Source: Streptosporangium becharense
GTDB lineage: Bacteria; Actinomycetota; Actinomycetes; Streptosporangiales; Streptosporangiaceae
DNA: 64,000 nucleotides
NCBI RefSeq assembly: GCF_014204985.1
Contig: NZ_JACHMP010000001.1
Span: 1,364,001-1,428,000, forward strand
Direction: 5' to 3'
Position numbers and translations under genes: made by a program. Shown piece after piece: positions 43,410-52,160 of this stretch; position 1 is the first letter of the stretch, and the number at the start of each line of letters is the position of its first letter. The notes below the pieces were generated by a model. That model was not told the DNA's origin, did no database searches, and saw only the letters and a list, made by a program, of their open reading frames with translations.

Positions 43410-43931
43410 ATGGGACGCAAGGCGGTGATCGACCACGATGAGCTGCGGCGACTGGCCGGGCAGGGGTTGTCGAACGCTGAGCTGGCGGTGCGGTTCGGGG
43501 TGAGCGAGTCCGGAATTCTCCAGGCCAAGCGGGCGGCGGGGCTCTCCAAGCCGATGCTCGACCATTCCCGCGCCATTCCCTGGAAGCTGAACCGTGCCCA
43601 CAACCAGTCCGGTCCGGCCACCAACCTGCGGAACCTGTCGGCCGTCGCACAGGGGCGGCCGGTCGCCTCCGAAAGGCTGAACACGGCGCTCCGCTGGGCC
43701 GAGCGACTGGTGGCGGCCGAACTGGACGTCTCGTACGACCCCGGGCTGGGGTTTCACGAGGTTCCGGCGACGGAGGACGACTGGCTGGTGGGGCGGGTGC
43801 TGGCCGAGGCGCGGCGGGCACTGGACGCCACCGAGGCCGCGGAAGTCACCCGAGCCGCAGGGGCCGCCCGAGCACAAGAGTCACCGACGCCACCGCAGGC
43901 TCCGGAAAACCGGGAACCGCCCCGTAAGTGA
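43410..43931 (+). CDS. HTH-containing protein of unknown function
   Basis: 173 residues. The first 45 form a resolvase/Sigma-70-region-4-like helix-turn-helix ([36 protein letters not shown]). The middle has [12 protein letters not shown] and [17 protein letters not shown], and the tail is Pro/Ala-rich. ATG at 43410 with GAGG six bases upstream. Similar small proteins are common near tRNA genes or in mobile regions, but there is no integrase or att duplication here. Confidence 0.65.
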   Translation: MGRKAVIDHDELRRLAGQGLSNAELAVRFGVSESGILQAKRAAGLSKPMLDHSRAIPWKLNRAHNQSGPATNLRNLSAVAQGRPVASERLNTALRWAERLVAAELDVSYDPGLGFHEVPATEDDWLVGRVLAEARRALDATEAAEVTRAAGAARAQESPTPPQAPENREPPRK

Positions 43932-44084
43932 AGACTTGCAAAAGAATCCACATTGCCCAATAAAAAGCAATAAAACCCGAAACGAGTGTCGAGTCACCGG
44001 AAACCATGAACGGCGGTAGCCGGTTTCGAGCCCTGCCTCTGGGGCAGCGCACGGGGACAAGCGCCTATACAACCGGAGGCAGAC

Positions 44085-44732
44085 ATGTCCACCGTGAGCT
44101 GGGTGGTCGTGATCGTGGTCGCGGTGGTGGCGATCGTGGCAGTCGGATACTTCCTGCTGCGGCAACAGCGCCGGCACCGCCTCCGTGACCGATTCGGCCC
44201 CGAATACGAACGCACCGTACAGGAGCACGACTCCAGGCGGGAGGCGGAGCAGGAACTCATGGCCCGCCAGCAGCGGGTCGACTCCCTCGACATCCGTGAA
44301 CTGGACCCCAGGACCCGTGAGGTCTACGCCAAGAAGTGGATGGAGGTTCAGGAGCGGTTCGTGGACGCTCCGGGCTTCTCGGTCACCGAGGCCGACCATC
44401 TGGTGACCTCCGTGATGGCCGAGCGGGGTTACCCGACCGAGGACTTCGAGCAGCGGCTCTCGGACCTGTCCGTCGCGCACGGCCGCACGCTCGACCACTA
44501 CCGGCGGGCTCACGAGATCAGCGGCCGGGCCGTCCGCAAGGAGGCCTCGACCGAGGAGCTCCGGCAGGCGATGGTGCACTACCGGGCCCTGTTCGAGGAG
44601 CTTCTCGGGAACTCCGCCGACGGCGTGAACGGGGTCGACGGCGGCAGCGTCCCCCGGCAGGGGGGCCCGGGACTGCGGGAGACCACCGACGGCGACGCGC
44701 CAGCCGCCCGCCGCGACACACGAGGATGGTGA
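44085..44732 (+). CDS. Single-pass membrane protein, paralogous to the next gene's product
   Basis: 215 residues, ATG with GGAGG six bases upstream. One N-terminal TM (residues 4-25), then a helical cytoplasmic region. Residues about 83-175 (WMEVQERFVDAPGFSVTEADHLV ... STEELRQAMVHYRALFEELLGN) match the C-terminal part of the protein encoded at 44739. First of three tightly spaced genes. Function unknown. Confidence 0.75.
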   Translation: MSTVSWVVVIVVAVVAIVAVGYFLLRQQRRHRLRDRFGPEYERTVQEHDSRREAEQELMARQQRVDSLDIRELDPRTREVYAKKWMEVQERFVDAPGFSVTEADHLVTSVMAERGYPTEDFEQRLSDLSVAHGRTLDHYRRAHEISGRAVRKEASTEELRQAMVHYRALFEELLGNSADGVNGVDGGSVPRQGGPGLRETTDGDAPAARRDTRGW

Positions 44733-44738
44733 CGGGAG

Positions 44739-45518
44739 ATGGAGGACCGGTCCGGCCACGGCCACGACCGCCTGGTCTACAAGCGTGATGAGGAAGATCT
44801 GACGGTACCGCCGCAGCGTACCGACGACACGGCCCCGGCCACCGGGGACCCTCGTCCCGGAGACGCTCCGGACGGCTCGGGCCGGGGAGCCTCGCCGGCC
44901 GACGTCCGCTCCAGCGGCCATGTGCCCGCCGGCGCTCCGGCGACCGCCGGTTTCCCGGAGGCCACCGCGGGCCGGCCCGACGACGTGGCCACCCCGGGCG
45001 ACACCGGTGCCGGCACCGGTCTCACCGACGCCGATCTGCCCGACGCCGGCCCTGCGCACACCGGTCCTGCGCACACCGGTCCTGCGCACGCCGCCACCGG
45101 CCTGCCCGGCACCGAGCCCGGTGTCCCCGCGCACGCCGCCACCGGCCTGCCCGACGCCGGCAGTGACCTGCCCGGCACCGGTACCGGCACCGAGCCCGGT
45201 GTCCCCGCGCACGCGGGCGGCACCCGCGGGATCCTGCTCCGGCAGGACGCCGAGGACGTGCGGCGGCGCTGGCAGGCGGTCCAGGCGAGTTTCGTCGACG
45301 ACCCACGTGACTCGGTGGAACGGGCCGACGCACTGCTCGACGAGGTCGTGAACGCCTTCCGCAGCGCGCTGGAGGCTCGCACCGCCGAGCTTCGGGGACG
45401 GTGGAAGGGCTCCGGCGACGCCAAGGACTCCGGTGACACCGAGGAGCTCCGCACCGCCCTGCGCGACTACCGGGCGGCCCTGGAAGAACTGTTGAACATC
45501 TCCACGGGAACGAGGTGA
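44739..45518 (+). CDS. Ala/Pro/Thr-repeat protein with helical C-terminal domain
   Basis: 259 residues. The N-terminal ~165 are disordered and repetitive (GPAHTGPAHTGPAH, GTEPGVPAHA twice). The last 85 (RRWQAVQASFVDDPRDSVERA ... EELRTALRDYRAALEELLNI) are homologous to the membrane protein before it. The start follows GGGAG with almost no spacing, so the exact start is less sure. Seven bases after the previous gene; same operon. Function unknown. Confidence 0.72.
   Translation: MEDRSGHGHDRLVYKRDEEDLTVPPQRTDDTAPATGDPRPGDAPDGSGRGASPADVRSSGHVPAGAPATAGFPEATAGRPDDVATPGDTGAGTGLTDADLPDAGPAHTGPAHTGPAHAATGLPGTEPGVPAHAATGLPDAGSDLPGTGTGTEPGVPAHAGGTRGILLRQDAEDVRRRWQAVQASFVDDPRDSVERADALLDEVVNAFRSALEARTAELRGRWKGSGDAKDSGDTEELRTALRDYRAALEELLNISTGTR
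45051..45215 (+). repeat. Internal coding repeats
   Basis: A 15-bp unit CCTGCGCACACCGGT occurs twice plus a partial copy. A longer unit containing GCCACCGGCCTGCCC and GAGCCCGGTGTCCCCGCG then occurs twice. Confidence 0.75.
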
Positions 45519-45521
45519 CCA

Positions 45522-45704
45522 ATGCTCGCAATCGCCGCCGCCGTCGTGTTCGGCCTCGGTCTCCTGCTCGATCTGGTCAACACCAGGATCGGCGGGATCA
45601 CCGGCACGACGTTCCTGCTTCTCGGGCTGCTGCTGCTCGCGCTGCACCAGGCCGGGATCGGCTCCGCGGGTCCGCGGGGCGGAGGATGGCGCATGAGGCG
45701 CTAG
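45522..45704 (+). CDS. Small two-TM membrane protein
   Basis: 60 residues, almost wholly hydrophobic: TM1 about 2-18, TM2 about 28-44, then a basic Gly/Arg tail. ATG follows GAGGTGACC three bases after the previous stop. Typical of short actinobacterial membrane proteins of unknown function. Last gene of the three-gene unit. Confidence 0.7.
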   Translation: MLAIAAAVVFGLGLLLDLVNTRIGGITGTTFLLLGLLLLALHQAGIGSAGPRGGGWRMRR

Positions 45705-45748
45705 ACGGCGGCCGGGGCCTCGCCCAGGTCCCTCGGGGGCGGCTCGCC

Positions 45749-45800
45749 GGGAGACGTCGAAGGGGTCCGTCCACGTGGACGGGCCCCTTCGACGTCTCCC
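45749..45800. terminator. 52-bp near-perfect palindrome, bidirectional terminator
   Basis: Two 26-nt arms meet at CCAC|GTGG, with one G:T pair in the stem (arm 1 starts GGGAGACGTCGAAGGGG). It lies between the convergent three-gene unit and the NADH dehydrogenase gene. Unusually long for the window. Confidence 0.75.
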
Positions 45801-45963
45801 TTCCACGTCTGCGCTTGCGGTGCTTCCGCACCGGAGTCCTCTCCCCTCGCCTCCCCTTCCACCGATCCCCCGCCGGCCCTCGTGTCCCCGGTCCCCCTCC
45901 CCTCGGTCCGCTGACTCTCCCGGCGAGAGCTCCCGGGACGCCCGGAGCACCGCGACCACCGTG

Positions 45964-47322
45964 TCAGGCTCCCCGCCCCGCCCCCGCCCCCGCCTCCGCT
46001 TCGGTTCCGGCTTCGGCTTCGGCGAACCGGACGGCGTGCTCGAACGCCCGGCGGGGCTGGGTGAGCGCCCCCAGCGAGGTGATCTCCCGGCGGAAGAACA
46101 GCGCGAGCGTCCAGTCGACCAGCACCCGCACCTTGCGGTTGACGGTCGGCACCCGCGACAGGTGGTACGTGCGGTGCATGAACCAGGCCGCCCGGCCCCG
46201 CACCTTGCGGCCGTAGACCTGGGCCACCCCCTTGTTGAGGCCGAGGGAGGCGACCGATCCGGCGTAGGCGTGCCGGTACGGGGTGAGTCCGCCGCCGCGG
46301 ATCGTCGCCACGATGTTGTCGGCCAGCGTGTGCGCCTGGCGCACGGCGTGCTGGGCGTTGGGTGCGCACGTCGTCCCCGGCCGGGTGAGGTCGGGCACGG
46401 CCGCGCAGTCGCCGGCGGTGAAGATCTCGGCGGAGCCTTCGACGGTGAGCTCCGCGGTCGCCCTGACACGGCCCATGGCGTCCAGCGGCAGCCCGCTGCG
46501 CAGGACGATCGGGTGCGGCTTGACCCCCGCGGTCCACACCAGGGTGGCCGTGTCGAAGCTCGTCCCGTCGTCGAGGACGATGTGCCCGTCCACGGCCGAC
46601 TCCAGCCGGGTGTTCAGGCGCACGTCGACGCCGCGCTGACGGAGTTGCTCCAGCGTCCACACGCCCATCTCGGGGCCGACCTCCGGCAGGATGCGGCCGG
46701 TGGCCTCGATCAGGTGCCAGCGCAGGTCCCCGGGGTCCAGGCCCGGATAGTAGCGGCAGGCGTCGCGGGCCATGTCCTCCAGCTCGGCCAGGGCCTCGAC
46801 ACCGGCGTACCCGCCGCCGACGAAGACGAAGTGCAGCGCCTTGGCGCGGACCGCCGGGTCGGTGGTCGACACGGCGAGGTCCAGCTGGGCGAGCACGTGG
46901 TCGCGCAGGCGGATGGCCTCCTCGATCGTCTTGAAGCCGACACCGCACTCGGCCAGGCCGGGGACGGGCAGCAGCCGGGAGATCGAGCCCGGCGCGAAGA
47001 CCAGCAGGTCGTACTCCAGGGTGCGGCCGGGTCCGGTGTGCGGCTGGAGCTCGACGGTGCGCCGTGCGGGGTCCATGGCGACCACCCAGCCGTTGAGGAC
47101 GGCGCAACGGGACAGGACCCGGCGGAGCGGTACGACGACGTGCCTGGCCTCGACGTTGCCCGCCGCCGCCTCGGGCAGGAACGGCTGGTAGGTCATGAAC
47201 GAGTCGGCGCCGACGACGGTGACGCGCGCCTCGTGCGGGCGTAGCCGGCGCTGGAGCCGCAGGGCGGTGTACATGCCCACGTAGCCGCCGCCGACGATCA
47301 CTATGTGAACGGGTTGCCTCAT
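45964..47322 (-). CDS. Type II NADH dehydrogenase (NDH-2) family flavoprotein
   Basis: 452 residues. FAD site VIVGGGYVGMYTA, NADH site FVFVGGGYAGVEALAEL, second FAD motif FTAGDCAAVPD, and TCAPNAQHAVRQA. A membrane-binding C-terminal region (VDWTLALFFRREITSLG) is followed by an Ala/Glu/Gly repeat tail. It oxidises NADH and reduces quinone without pumping protons. ATG at 47322. The adjacent anti-sigma gene is 27 bp upstream on the same strand and may be cotranscribed. Confidence 0.92.
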   Translation of the reverse strand: MRQPVHIVIVGGGYVGMYTALRLQRRLRPHEARVTVVGADSFMTYQPFLPEAAAGNVEARHVVVPLRRVLSRCAVLNGWVVAMDPARRTVELQPHTGPGRTLEYDLLVFAPGSISRLLPVPGLAECGVGFKTIEEAIRLRDHVLAQLDLAVSTTDPAVRAKALHFVFVGGGYAGVEALAELEDMARDACRYYPGLDPGDLRWHLIEATGRILPEVGPEMGVWTLEQLRQRGVDVRLNTRLESAVDGHIVLDDGTSFDTATLVWTAGVKPHPIVLRSGLPLDAMGRVRATAELTVEGSAEIFTAGDCAAVPDLTRPGTTCAPNAQHAVRQAHTLADNIVATIRGGGLTPYRHAYAGSVASLGLNKGVAQVYGRKVRGRAAWFMHRTYHLSRVPTVNRKVRVLVDWTLALFFRREITSLGALTQPRRAFEHAVRFAEAEAGTEAEAGAGAGRGA

Positions 47323-47349
47323 GAACCGGGCGTACCCCGAAAAAGCAGG

Positions 47350-47850
47350 TCAGACCTTAAACGACATGACGATGGACGTGCCCGAAGCGCCAGTGGTGAA
47401 CCTGATGTCGGAACTGACCATCCGGGCCACCCACAGCCCCATGCCGCTGGTCGCGTAGGGGCCGGGAGGCGTCTCGCCGGGGGTGGTCTCGGGCTCCCAG
47501 TGACCCTCGTCGCGGATCTCCACGACGAGGGTCCGCCCGACGGTCCACATCCGCAGCACCGCCTTGGCCGTGGCGTGCCCGTGGGTGACGGCGTTGGTGG
47601 CCACCTCGTTCACGGCGACCAGGAAGTCGGCCAGGCGCTCCTGTGACATGCCGCTGCGCACGGCGTGGGCGGCGGCGAAGTCGCGGACATCGGGAAGATC
47701 GGGGAGGCAGAAGGCGAGCTCTGCCACCGAGGCCGTGACAGAGGGGATACGGGAACGGTCGCCGCCCGCCATGAAGCGAGCAGGACGAGCACCGTCCTCG
47801 TTCACCCGGAATCCGCCTCCCCTGTTCCGTTCCGCCGTTTTCATCAGCAT
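47350..47850 (-). CDS. RsbW-type anti-sigma factor serine kinase
   Basis: 166 residues, GHKL ATPase fold. N box ValAsn81-Glu in VNEVATNAVTHG, G1 box RDEGHW, G2 box SGMGLWVAR. It should bind a SigB/SigF-type factor and phosphorylate a STAS antagonist, both encoded within 2 kb. ATG at 47850 is the longest option; 47844 and 47772 are possible. Sits directly downstream of the sigma gene. Confidence 0.88.
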   Translation of the reverse strand: MLMKTAERNRGGGFRVNEDGARPARFMAGGDRSRIPSVTASVAELAFCLPDLPDVRDFAAAHAVRSGMSQERLADFLVAVNEVATNAVTHGHATAKAVLRMWTVGRTLVVEIRDEGHWEPETTPGETPPGPYATSGMGLWVARMVSSDIRFTTGASGTSIVMSFKV

Positions 47851-47920
47851 GGGGGATTTCCAAACCGCACCCTACAGCCGTGTCGTCGCCGACTGGGGTG
47901 CCCGGTTACCGACGGTGTAT

Positions 47921-48697
47921 TCAGCACTCGGCGACCAGTTCCTCGCGAAGCTGGTCCAGCACCTTCCGCAGGATGCGGGAGACGTGCATCTGGGAGATCC
48001 CGAACTCGGCCGCGATCTCGGCCTGGGTCATGTTGCCGAAGAACCTCAGCAGGAGGATGTTCTTCTCGCGGGCCGGCAGCTTGCCGATGAGCGGCTTGAC
48101 CGCCTCGCGGTCGACCAGCGTGCCCAGCGCGTCGTCCTCGTCGGGGATGACGTCGCCCAGCGCCGCAGCGTCGTCGTCGGCGCCGAGCGGGGCGTCCAGC
48201 GACAGTGCGCTGTAGGCGGCGGAGGCGTCCAGGGTCAGCAGGACGTCCTCTTCGGAGATGTTCATCTTGGCGGCCAGCTCGGAGACCGTGGGGGAACGGC
48301 CGAGCACCTGGCTGAGGTCGGCGACCAGCCGGTTCAGCTCCGCCCTGCGCTCCTGGTAGACGCGGGGAACGCGGATGGCCCAGGTGCGGTCGCGGAAGTG
48401 ACGCTTGACCTCGCCGGTCATGGTAACTACGGCGTATCCGCGGAAGGCGTGCCCGAGGGTCGGGTCGTAGCCGTTGATGGCCTTCATCAGGCCGACGTAC
48501 GCGGCCTGCAGCAGGTCCTCCAGGGGCTCGCCGCGGTAGCGGTAGCGGCGGGCGATCTCCAGTGCGAGGGGGCGGTGCATCTCGACGATGCGCTCACGCA
48601 GGCGTTCGGCACGTTCTTCGGAGATCTCAGGCAGGGCCATCTCCGCCAGGAGTTCCTCGGCGGTCATGTCGATGATTTCGAGTGCCTGAACAGACAT
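47921..48697 (-). CDS. SigB/SigF-family RNA polymerase sigma factor
   Basis: 258 residues. Region 2 (EDLLQAAYVGLMKAINGYDP, FRGYAVVTMTGEVKRHFRD), region 3 and region 4 (LPAREKNILLLRFF, MTQAEIAAEFGISQMHVSRI) are all present. ATG at 48697 follows GGGAG. Group 3 stress/development sigma factor, controlled by partner switching with the kinase at 47350 and the STAS protein at 48893. Confidence 0.93.
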   Translation of the reverse strand: MSVQALEIIDMTAEELLAEMALPEISEERAERLRERIVEMHRPLALEIARRYRYRGEPLEDLLQAAYVGLMKAINGYDPTLGHAFRGYAVVTMTGEVKRHFRDRTWAIRVPRVYQERRAELNRLVADLSQVLGRSPTVSELAAKMNISEEDVLLTLDASAAYSALSLDAPLGADDDAAALGDVIPDEDDALGTLVDREAVKPLIGKLPAREKNILLLRFFGNMTQAEIAAEFGISQMHVSRILRKVLDQLREELVAEC

Positions 48698-48892
48698 TGC
48701 TGCTCCCTGGTATTACTGTCGGGCGAGCCGAGACCACGGAGCCATATCCGGGCAGACGGCATCGCCTCGACCACGTTTCGAGGCGAGGCCCTCTGCTGGA
48801 CCTCTGGTTCCAGTATTACCCCGATTCCAGGAGTATTCCTCGCCCGCAGGTAACAGTAAGGTTGCTAATCGAATGGCGCGAGGAGGCTATGA

Positions 48893-49264
48893 GTGACGGT
48901 GTCGGAGAACGGCGAGAGATCGGCAGCCCTGACGCTCACGTCGGCGCTGGTCGGTGGGATCAACGTGATCCGGGTGACGGGCCTGCTGGACGCGACGACG
49001 AGAGATCAGTTCGCCGACTACCTGGCGGCCGAGACGAGTGAGCACGGGCCCGACATGGCCCTCGACCTGGGCGGGGTCACCTTCATGGATTCCCGGGCGC
49101 TCGGGCTGATCGTCCACCACTGGCAGCTCAGCACCGACGCCGGTGCCAAGTTCGCCCTCATCGGGGTCGAGTACGCCAAGACCAAGGTCATGTGGATCAC
49201 CGGTCTGGCCCAGCGGCTTCCCATGTACGACACGATCGACGACGCGCTCGCCGCCTTCGGCTGA
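48893..49264 (+). CDS. STAS-domain anti-sigma factor antagonist
   Basis: 123 residues. VIRVTGLLDATTRDQF and the phosphorylation loop DLGGVTFMDSRALG with Ser67, then the amphipathic last helix. GTG at 48893 has GAGGAGG upstream. When unphosphorylated it should free the sigma factor from the RsbW-like kinase. Divergent from the sigma gene. Confidence 0.92.
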   Translation: MTVSENGERSAALTLTSALVGGINVIRVTGLLDATTRDQFADYLAAETSEHGPDMALDLGGVTFMDSRALGLIVHHWQLSTDAGAKFALIGVEYAKTKVMWITGLAQRLPMYDTIDDALAAFG

Positions 49265-49362
49265 CCGGGGACGCGGACCGGACCGGCCGCGGCCGGTCCG
49301 CGGCTCCCCCACGGCCGGGTTCCCCACGGCCGGGCTCCCTCCGGCGGCTCCCGCGGCCGGCC

Positions 49363-50079
49363 TCAGGAGTTCGCGGCGCCCCGGTTGCGCTGGTGTTCCT
49401 CGACCAGCAGCCTGGCCAGGTCGGCCACCTTCACCTGGTGGTGCTGCGAGACCCGGCGCAGCTCGTCGAAGGCGGCCTCCGCCGAGCAACCGCTGGACTT
49501 CATGATGATGCCCTTGGCCTGGTCGATGATGGCCCGGCCCGCGAGCGCCTCCTGCATCTGGGCGGCGTCGGTGCGGACCTCGTCGTAGTCCCACATGTTG
49601 GCCAGTGCCACGCCGACCTGCCCGGCGAGCATGTCGGCCAGCGGCGGGACGTTCCTGGCGGCGAAGACGCCGGGCCGCACCCCGTACAGGCCGAGGACCA
49701 GCACGGCGCGTTCGACGGTGATCGGCAGGGTCAGGACCGAGCGGACGCCGCAGCGGACGGCCATCGCGGCGTAGGCGGGCCAGCGCGGCTCACGGAGCGT
49801 GTCCTGGATCATCACGTGGCGGCGGGTGGCGCGGGCCTCCGCGGAGGGCCCCTCCCCCATGTCCCCCTCGCTGTCGACGAGTACGATCAGCTCGCTGTGC
49901 GAGGCGGAGACGACCATCCGTTCCTCGCGCCACAGCTCGGCGGAGCCGCCGGCGCAGCCGGGCACCCCCCCGGCGAGGGTCGCGGTGAGGCCGCGCAGCA
50001 CGCTCTCGCTGGAGGTTTCCTCGCTGACCCTGCCGAGGGACGCCAGATCCCTGGCGAGCACGGGTGTCACCATATCCAT
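49363..50079 (-). CDS. GAF-ANTAR regulatory protein
   Basis: 238 residues. GAF-type sensor at about 20-165, then the RNA-binding ANTAR domain at about 180-232 (LAGRAIIDQAKGIIMKSSGCSAEAAFDELRRVS). Such proteins act as antiterminators after sensing a signal. ATG at 50079 follows a GGGGG run. Divergent from the PAS-GAF-PP2C gene. Confidence 0.92.
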   Translation of the reverse strand: MDMVTPVLARDLASLGRVSEETSSESVLRGLTATLAGGVPGCAGGSAELWREERMVVSASHSELIVLVDSEGDMGEGPSAEARATRRHVMIQDTLREPRWPAYAAMAVRCGVRSVLTLPITVERAVLVLGLYGVRPGVFAARNVPPLADMLAGQVGVALANMWDYDEVRTDAAQMQEALAGRAIIDQAKGIIMKSSGCSAEAAFDELRRVSQHHQVKVADLARLLVEEHQRNRGAANS

Positions 50080-50205
50080 CCCGCGAGCCCCCTTCCTGCT
50101 TTCGCTAACTTAATCACTATCCGACCGCGCATCGATTCGGCCCACCGGGTGGCGTACCGTCTACGACGGGACGAGGCCCATTCCGGCTCCTGACGAGGAC
50201 GTGCA

Positions 50206-52068
50206 TTGACCGACGCCATCGGCCTTCAGGCCCTGGAACAAGCGCTGAGCGCACTCACCACCAGGGTCTCCTCCCTGCGCGAGGCCAAGTCCGCCTACCC
50301 CGCCGACCCCCGGTCCACACTCGACGCGGCCCTCGCCGAGCTCGACACGGCCCGCGAGCTGCTGGAGGCATCCCTGCGGGAGCTGCGCAGGGCACCCAGG
50401 AGGTCGGGTGAGCGGGAGAGCGGGTCGCAGCGGGAGCTCAAGCTGCTGCGGCAGGTGTTCCGGACCTTCCCGGTGCCGGTGGTGGTGCTGGACGCCTCGG
50501 GGGTGGTGCGGAGGATCAGCAACGAGACCTCCCGGATGCTCGGCAGCCCGGCGGGCTACCTGATCGGCCGTTCGTTCCCCCTGTTCGTCGACGTCTCCCG
50601 GCGGGCGGCCTTCCGCTCGCACCTGACCGCGGTCCAGCAGGGCGGCCAGACCGCCACGTTCCAGACCCGGCTGGCCCACCAGGGCCGTGCGCACACCGTC
50701 CAGCTGGCGCTGACCCGGTTGACCATGCCGGGCGAGCCGCAGGAGATGGTCGCGGTCATGGTGCTGCCGCTGGAGACGCAGGTGCCCGGTCCGCCTCCGG
50801 GCCCGGCCGACCGGTCGGACGCGGCCCTGGTGCTGGCCGCGGCGCGCCGCCAGGAGCTGCTGGCCAGGATGGGCCGGTTGCTGCTGGACGAGGAGAGCCT
50901 GCGCCAGCCGGTGACCGTCACCCGGGCGTCCCGGCTGCTCGCCGCCGAGTGGGCCGACTGGGTGATCGCCGACGTGGTCCGCGACGGCATGCCCCGGCGG
51001 GCCTGCGTGATCGGGCCGAGCGACAAGCCGGTGACCGAGCTGGTCCGGGTGACCGAGACGATGAACCCGCTGACCGCTCCGGCCGTCGCGCACGTGTTGA
51101 CCGGCGGTTCCGGCGTGGTGCACGAGATGCTGGAGGAGGAGACGCTGCTCGGCGACGTCCCCGGCGGGCCTCCGCTGCTGCGGGTGATGGGGGCCGCCTC
51201 CGCGCTGATCGTGCCGATCTGCGGCGGCGACGGCGCCGTGCTGGGCACGCTGTCCCTGGTGCGGCTGCGCGACCGCGAACCGTTCTCACTGGCCGATCTG
51301 GGGCTGATGGAGGAGATCGGCGCCCACCTGGGGCTGGCCCTGCGTGCCCGCGAGAGCTTCCAGACCCGGTCCCAGGCCGCCGAGGCGCTGCGTACCAGCG
51401 TGGTGCCGCGGACGCTGCCGGACATTCCCGGGTTCGAGGCCGCGGCGATCTACCACGCCGGCTCCAGCCTGGTGGGCGCCGAGTTCTACGACGTCTTCCC
51501 GGTCAGGGAGGGCTGGGGGTTCGCCCTCGGCGGCGCCGCGGGCAAGGGCGAGGAGGCCGCGTCGGTCAGCGCCATGGTGCGCAACGGGCTGCGGGTGCTC
51601 AGCGTCTGGGAGTCCGACCCGGGCGAGGCCCTGCGCAAACTGAACCAGGCGCTGGCCGCGCAGCACAGCGGCATGTTCGTGATGGCCGTGGCCGGGTTCA
51701 TCCGGGGACGCAGGATCAGGCTGGCCAGCGCCGGGCACCATCCGGCGGCCCTGCTGCGGCCCGACGGCGGGGTGCGTTTCACTGCGGGAGGCGGTGTCCC
51801 GCTGGGCATCGGCCCGGAGGCTGAGATGTTCTCCGAGGAGCTGACGCTGACCGCCGGCCAGACGTTGGTCTTCTACTCCGACGGCCTGGTCGCCTCCCGC
51901 GACGAGCAGGGCGAGGCGTACGGGGAGACCCGGCTCGCCGACGTGCTGGCGCGGTGCGCGGGACGCTCCCCCGCCGAGGTCGTCAAGACCGTCGAGGAGG
52001 ACCGGCACGCGTTCTCCGGCGGACGGGTGTGGGACGAGATCGTGATTCTCGCGCTCCGCGTCGTATAG
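50206..52068 (+). CDS. PAS-GAF-PP2C protein (RsbU/RsbP-like), probably with degenerate phosphatase site
   Basis: 620 residues: helical start (1-75), PAS (about 80-190), GAF (about 215-385), PP2C/SpoIIE domain (about 400-620). TTG start at 50206 with GAGGA upstream. In SpoIIE-type phosphatases the two metal aspartates sit in GGDxYD and GDxxGKG. Here they read GAEFYD (Glu426) and LGGAAGKG (Gly443), so one ligand is lost and the other changed; the C-terminal Asp of DEIVILALR is kept. It would be expected to dephosphorylate STAS proteins, but may be a pseudophosphatase. Confidence 0.88.
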   Translation: MTDAIGLQALEQALSALTTRVSSLREAKSAYPADPRSTLDAALAELDTARELLEASLRELRRAPRRSGERESGSQRELKLLRQVFRTFPVPVVVLDASGVVRRISNETSRMLGSPAGYLIGRSFPLFVDVSRRAAFRSHLTAVQQGGQTATFQTRLAHQGRAHTVQLALTRLTMPGEPQEMVAVMVLPLETQVPGPPPGPADRSDAALVLAAARRQELLARMGRLLLDEESLRQPVTVTRASRLLAAEWADWVIADVVRDGMPRRACVIGPSDKPVTELVRVTETMNPLTAPAVAHVLTGGSGVVHEMLEEETLLGDVPGGPPLLRVMGAASALIVPICGGDGAVLGTLSLVRLRDREPFSLADLGLMEEIGAHLGLALRARESFQTRSQAAEALRTSVVPRTLPDIPGFEAAAIYHAGSSLVGAEFYDVFPVREGWGFALGGAAGKGEEAASVSAMVRNGLRVLSVWESDPGEALRKLNQALAAQHSGMFVMAVAGFIRGRRIRLASAGHHPAALLRPDGGVRFTAGGGVPLGIGPEAEMFSEELTLTAGQTLVFYSDGLVASRDEQGEAYGETRLADVLARCAGRSPAEVVKTVEEDRHAFSGGRVWDEIVILALRVV

Positions 52069-52160
52069 GTTTGCTGACTTGGCGTGACAGGTGGTCTCGC
52101 CGCGTGACGATCGCCCGTCTCCGGCGACGTCCGCGCGCAACGGAGTGGGGACGGTCCTTC

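Noticed and set aside
43881-46469. 862-codon antisense frame across the three-gene unit and NADH dehydrogenase
   Set aside because: Low-complexity translation that crosses terminators and several well-supported genes.
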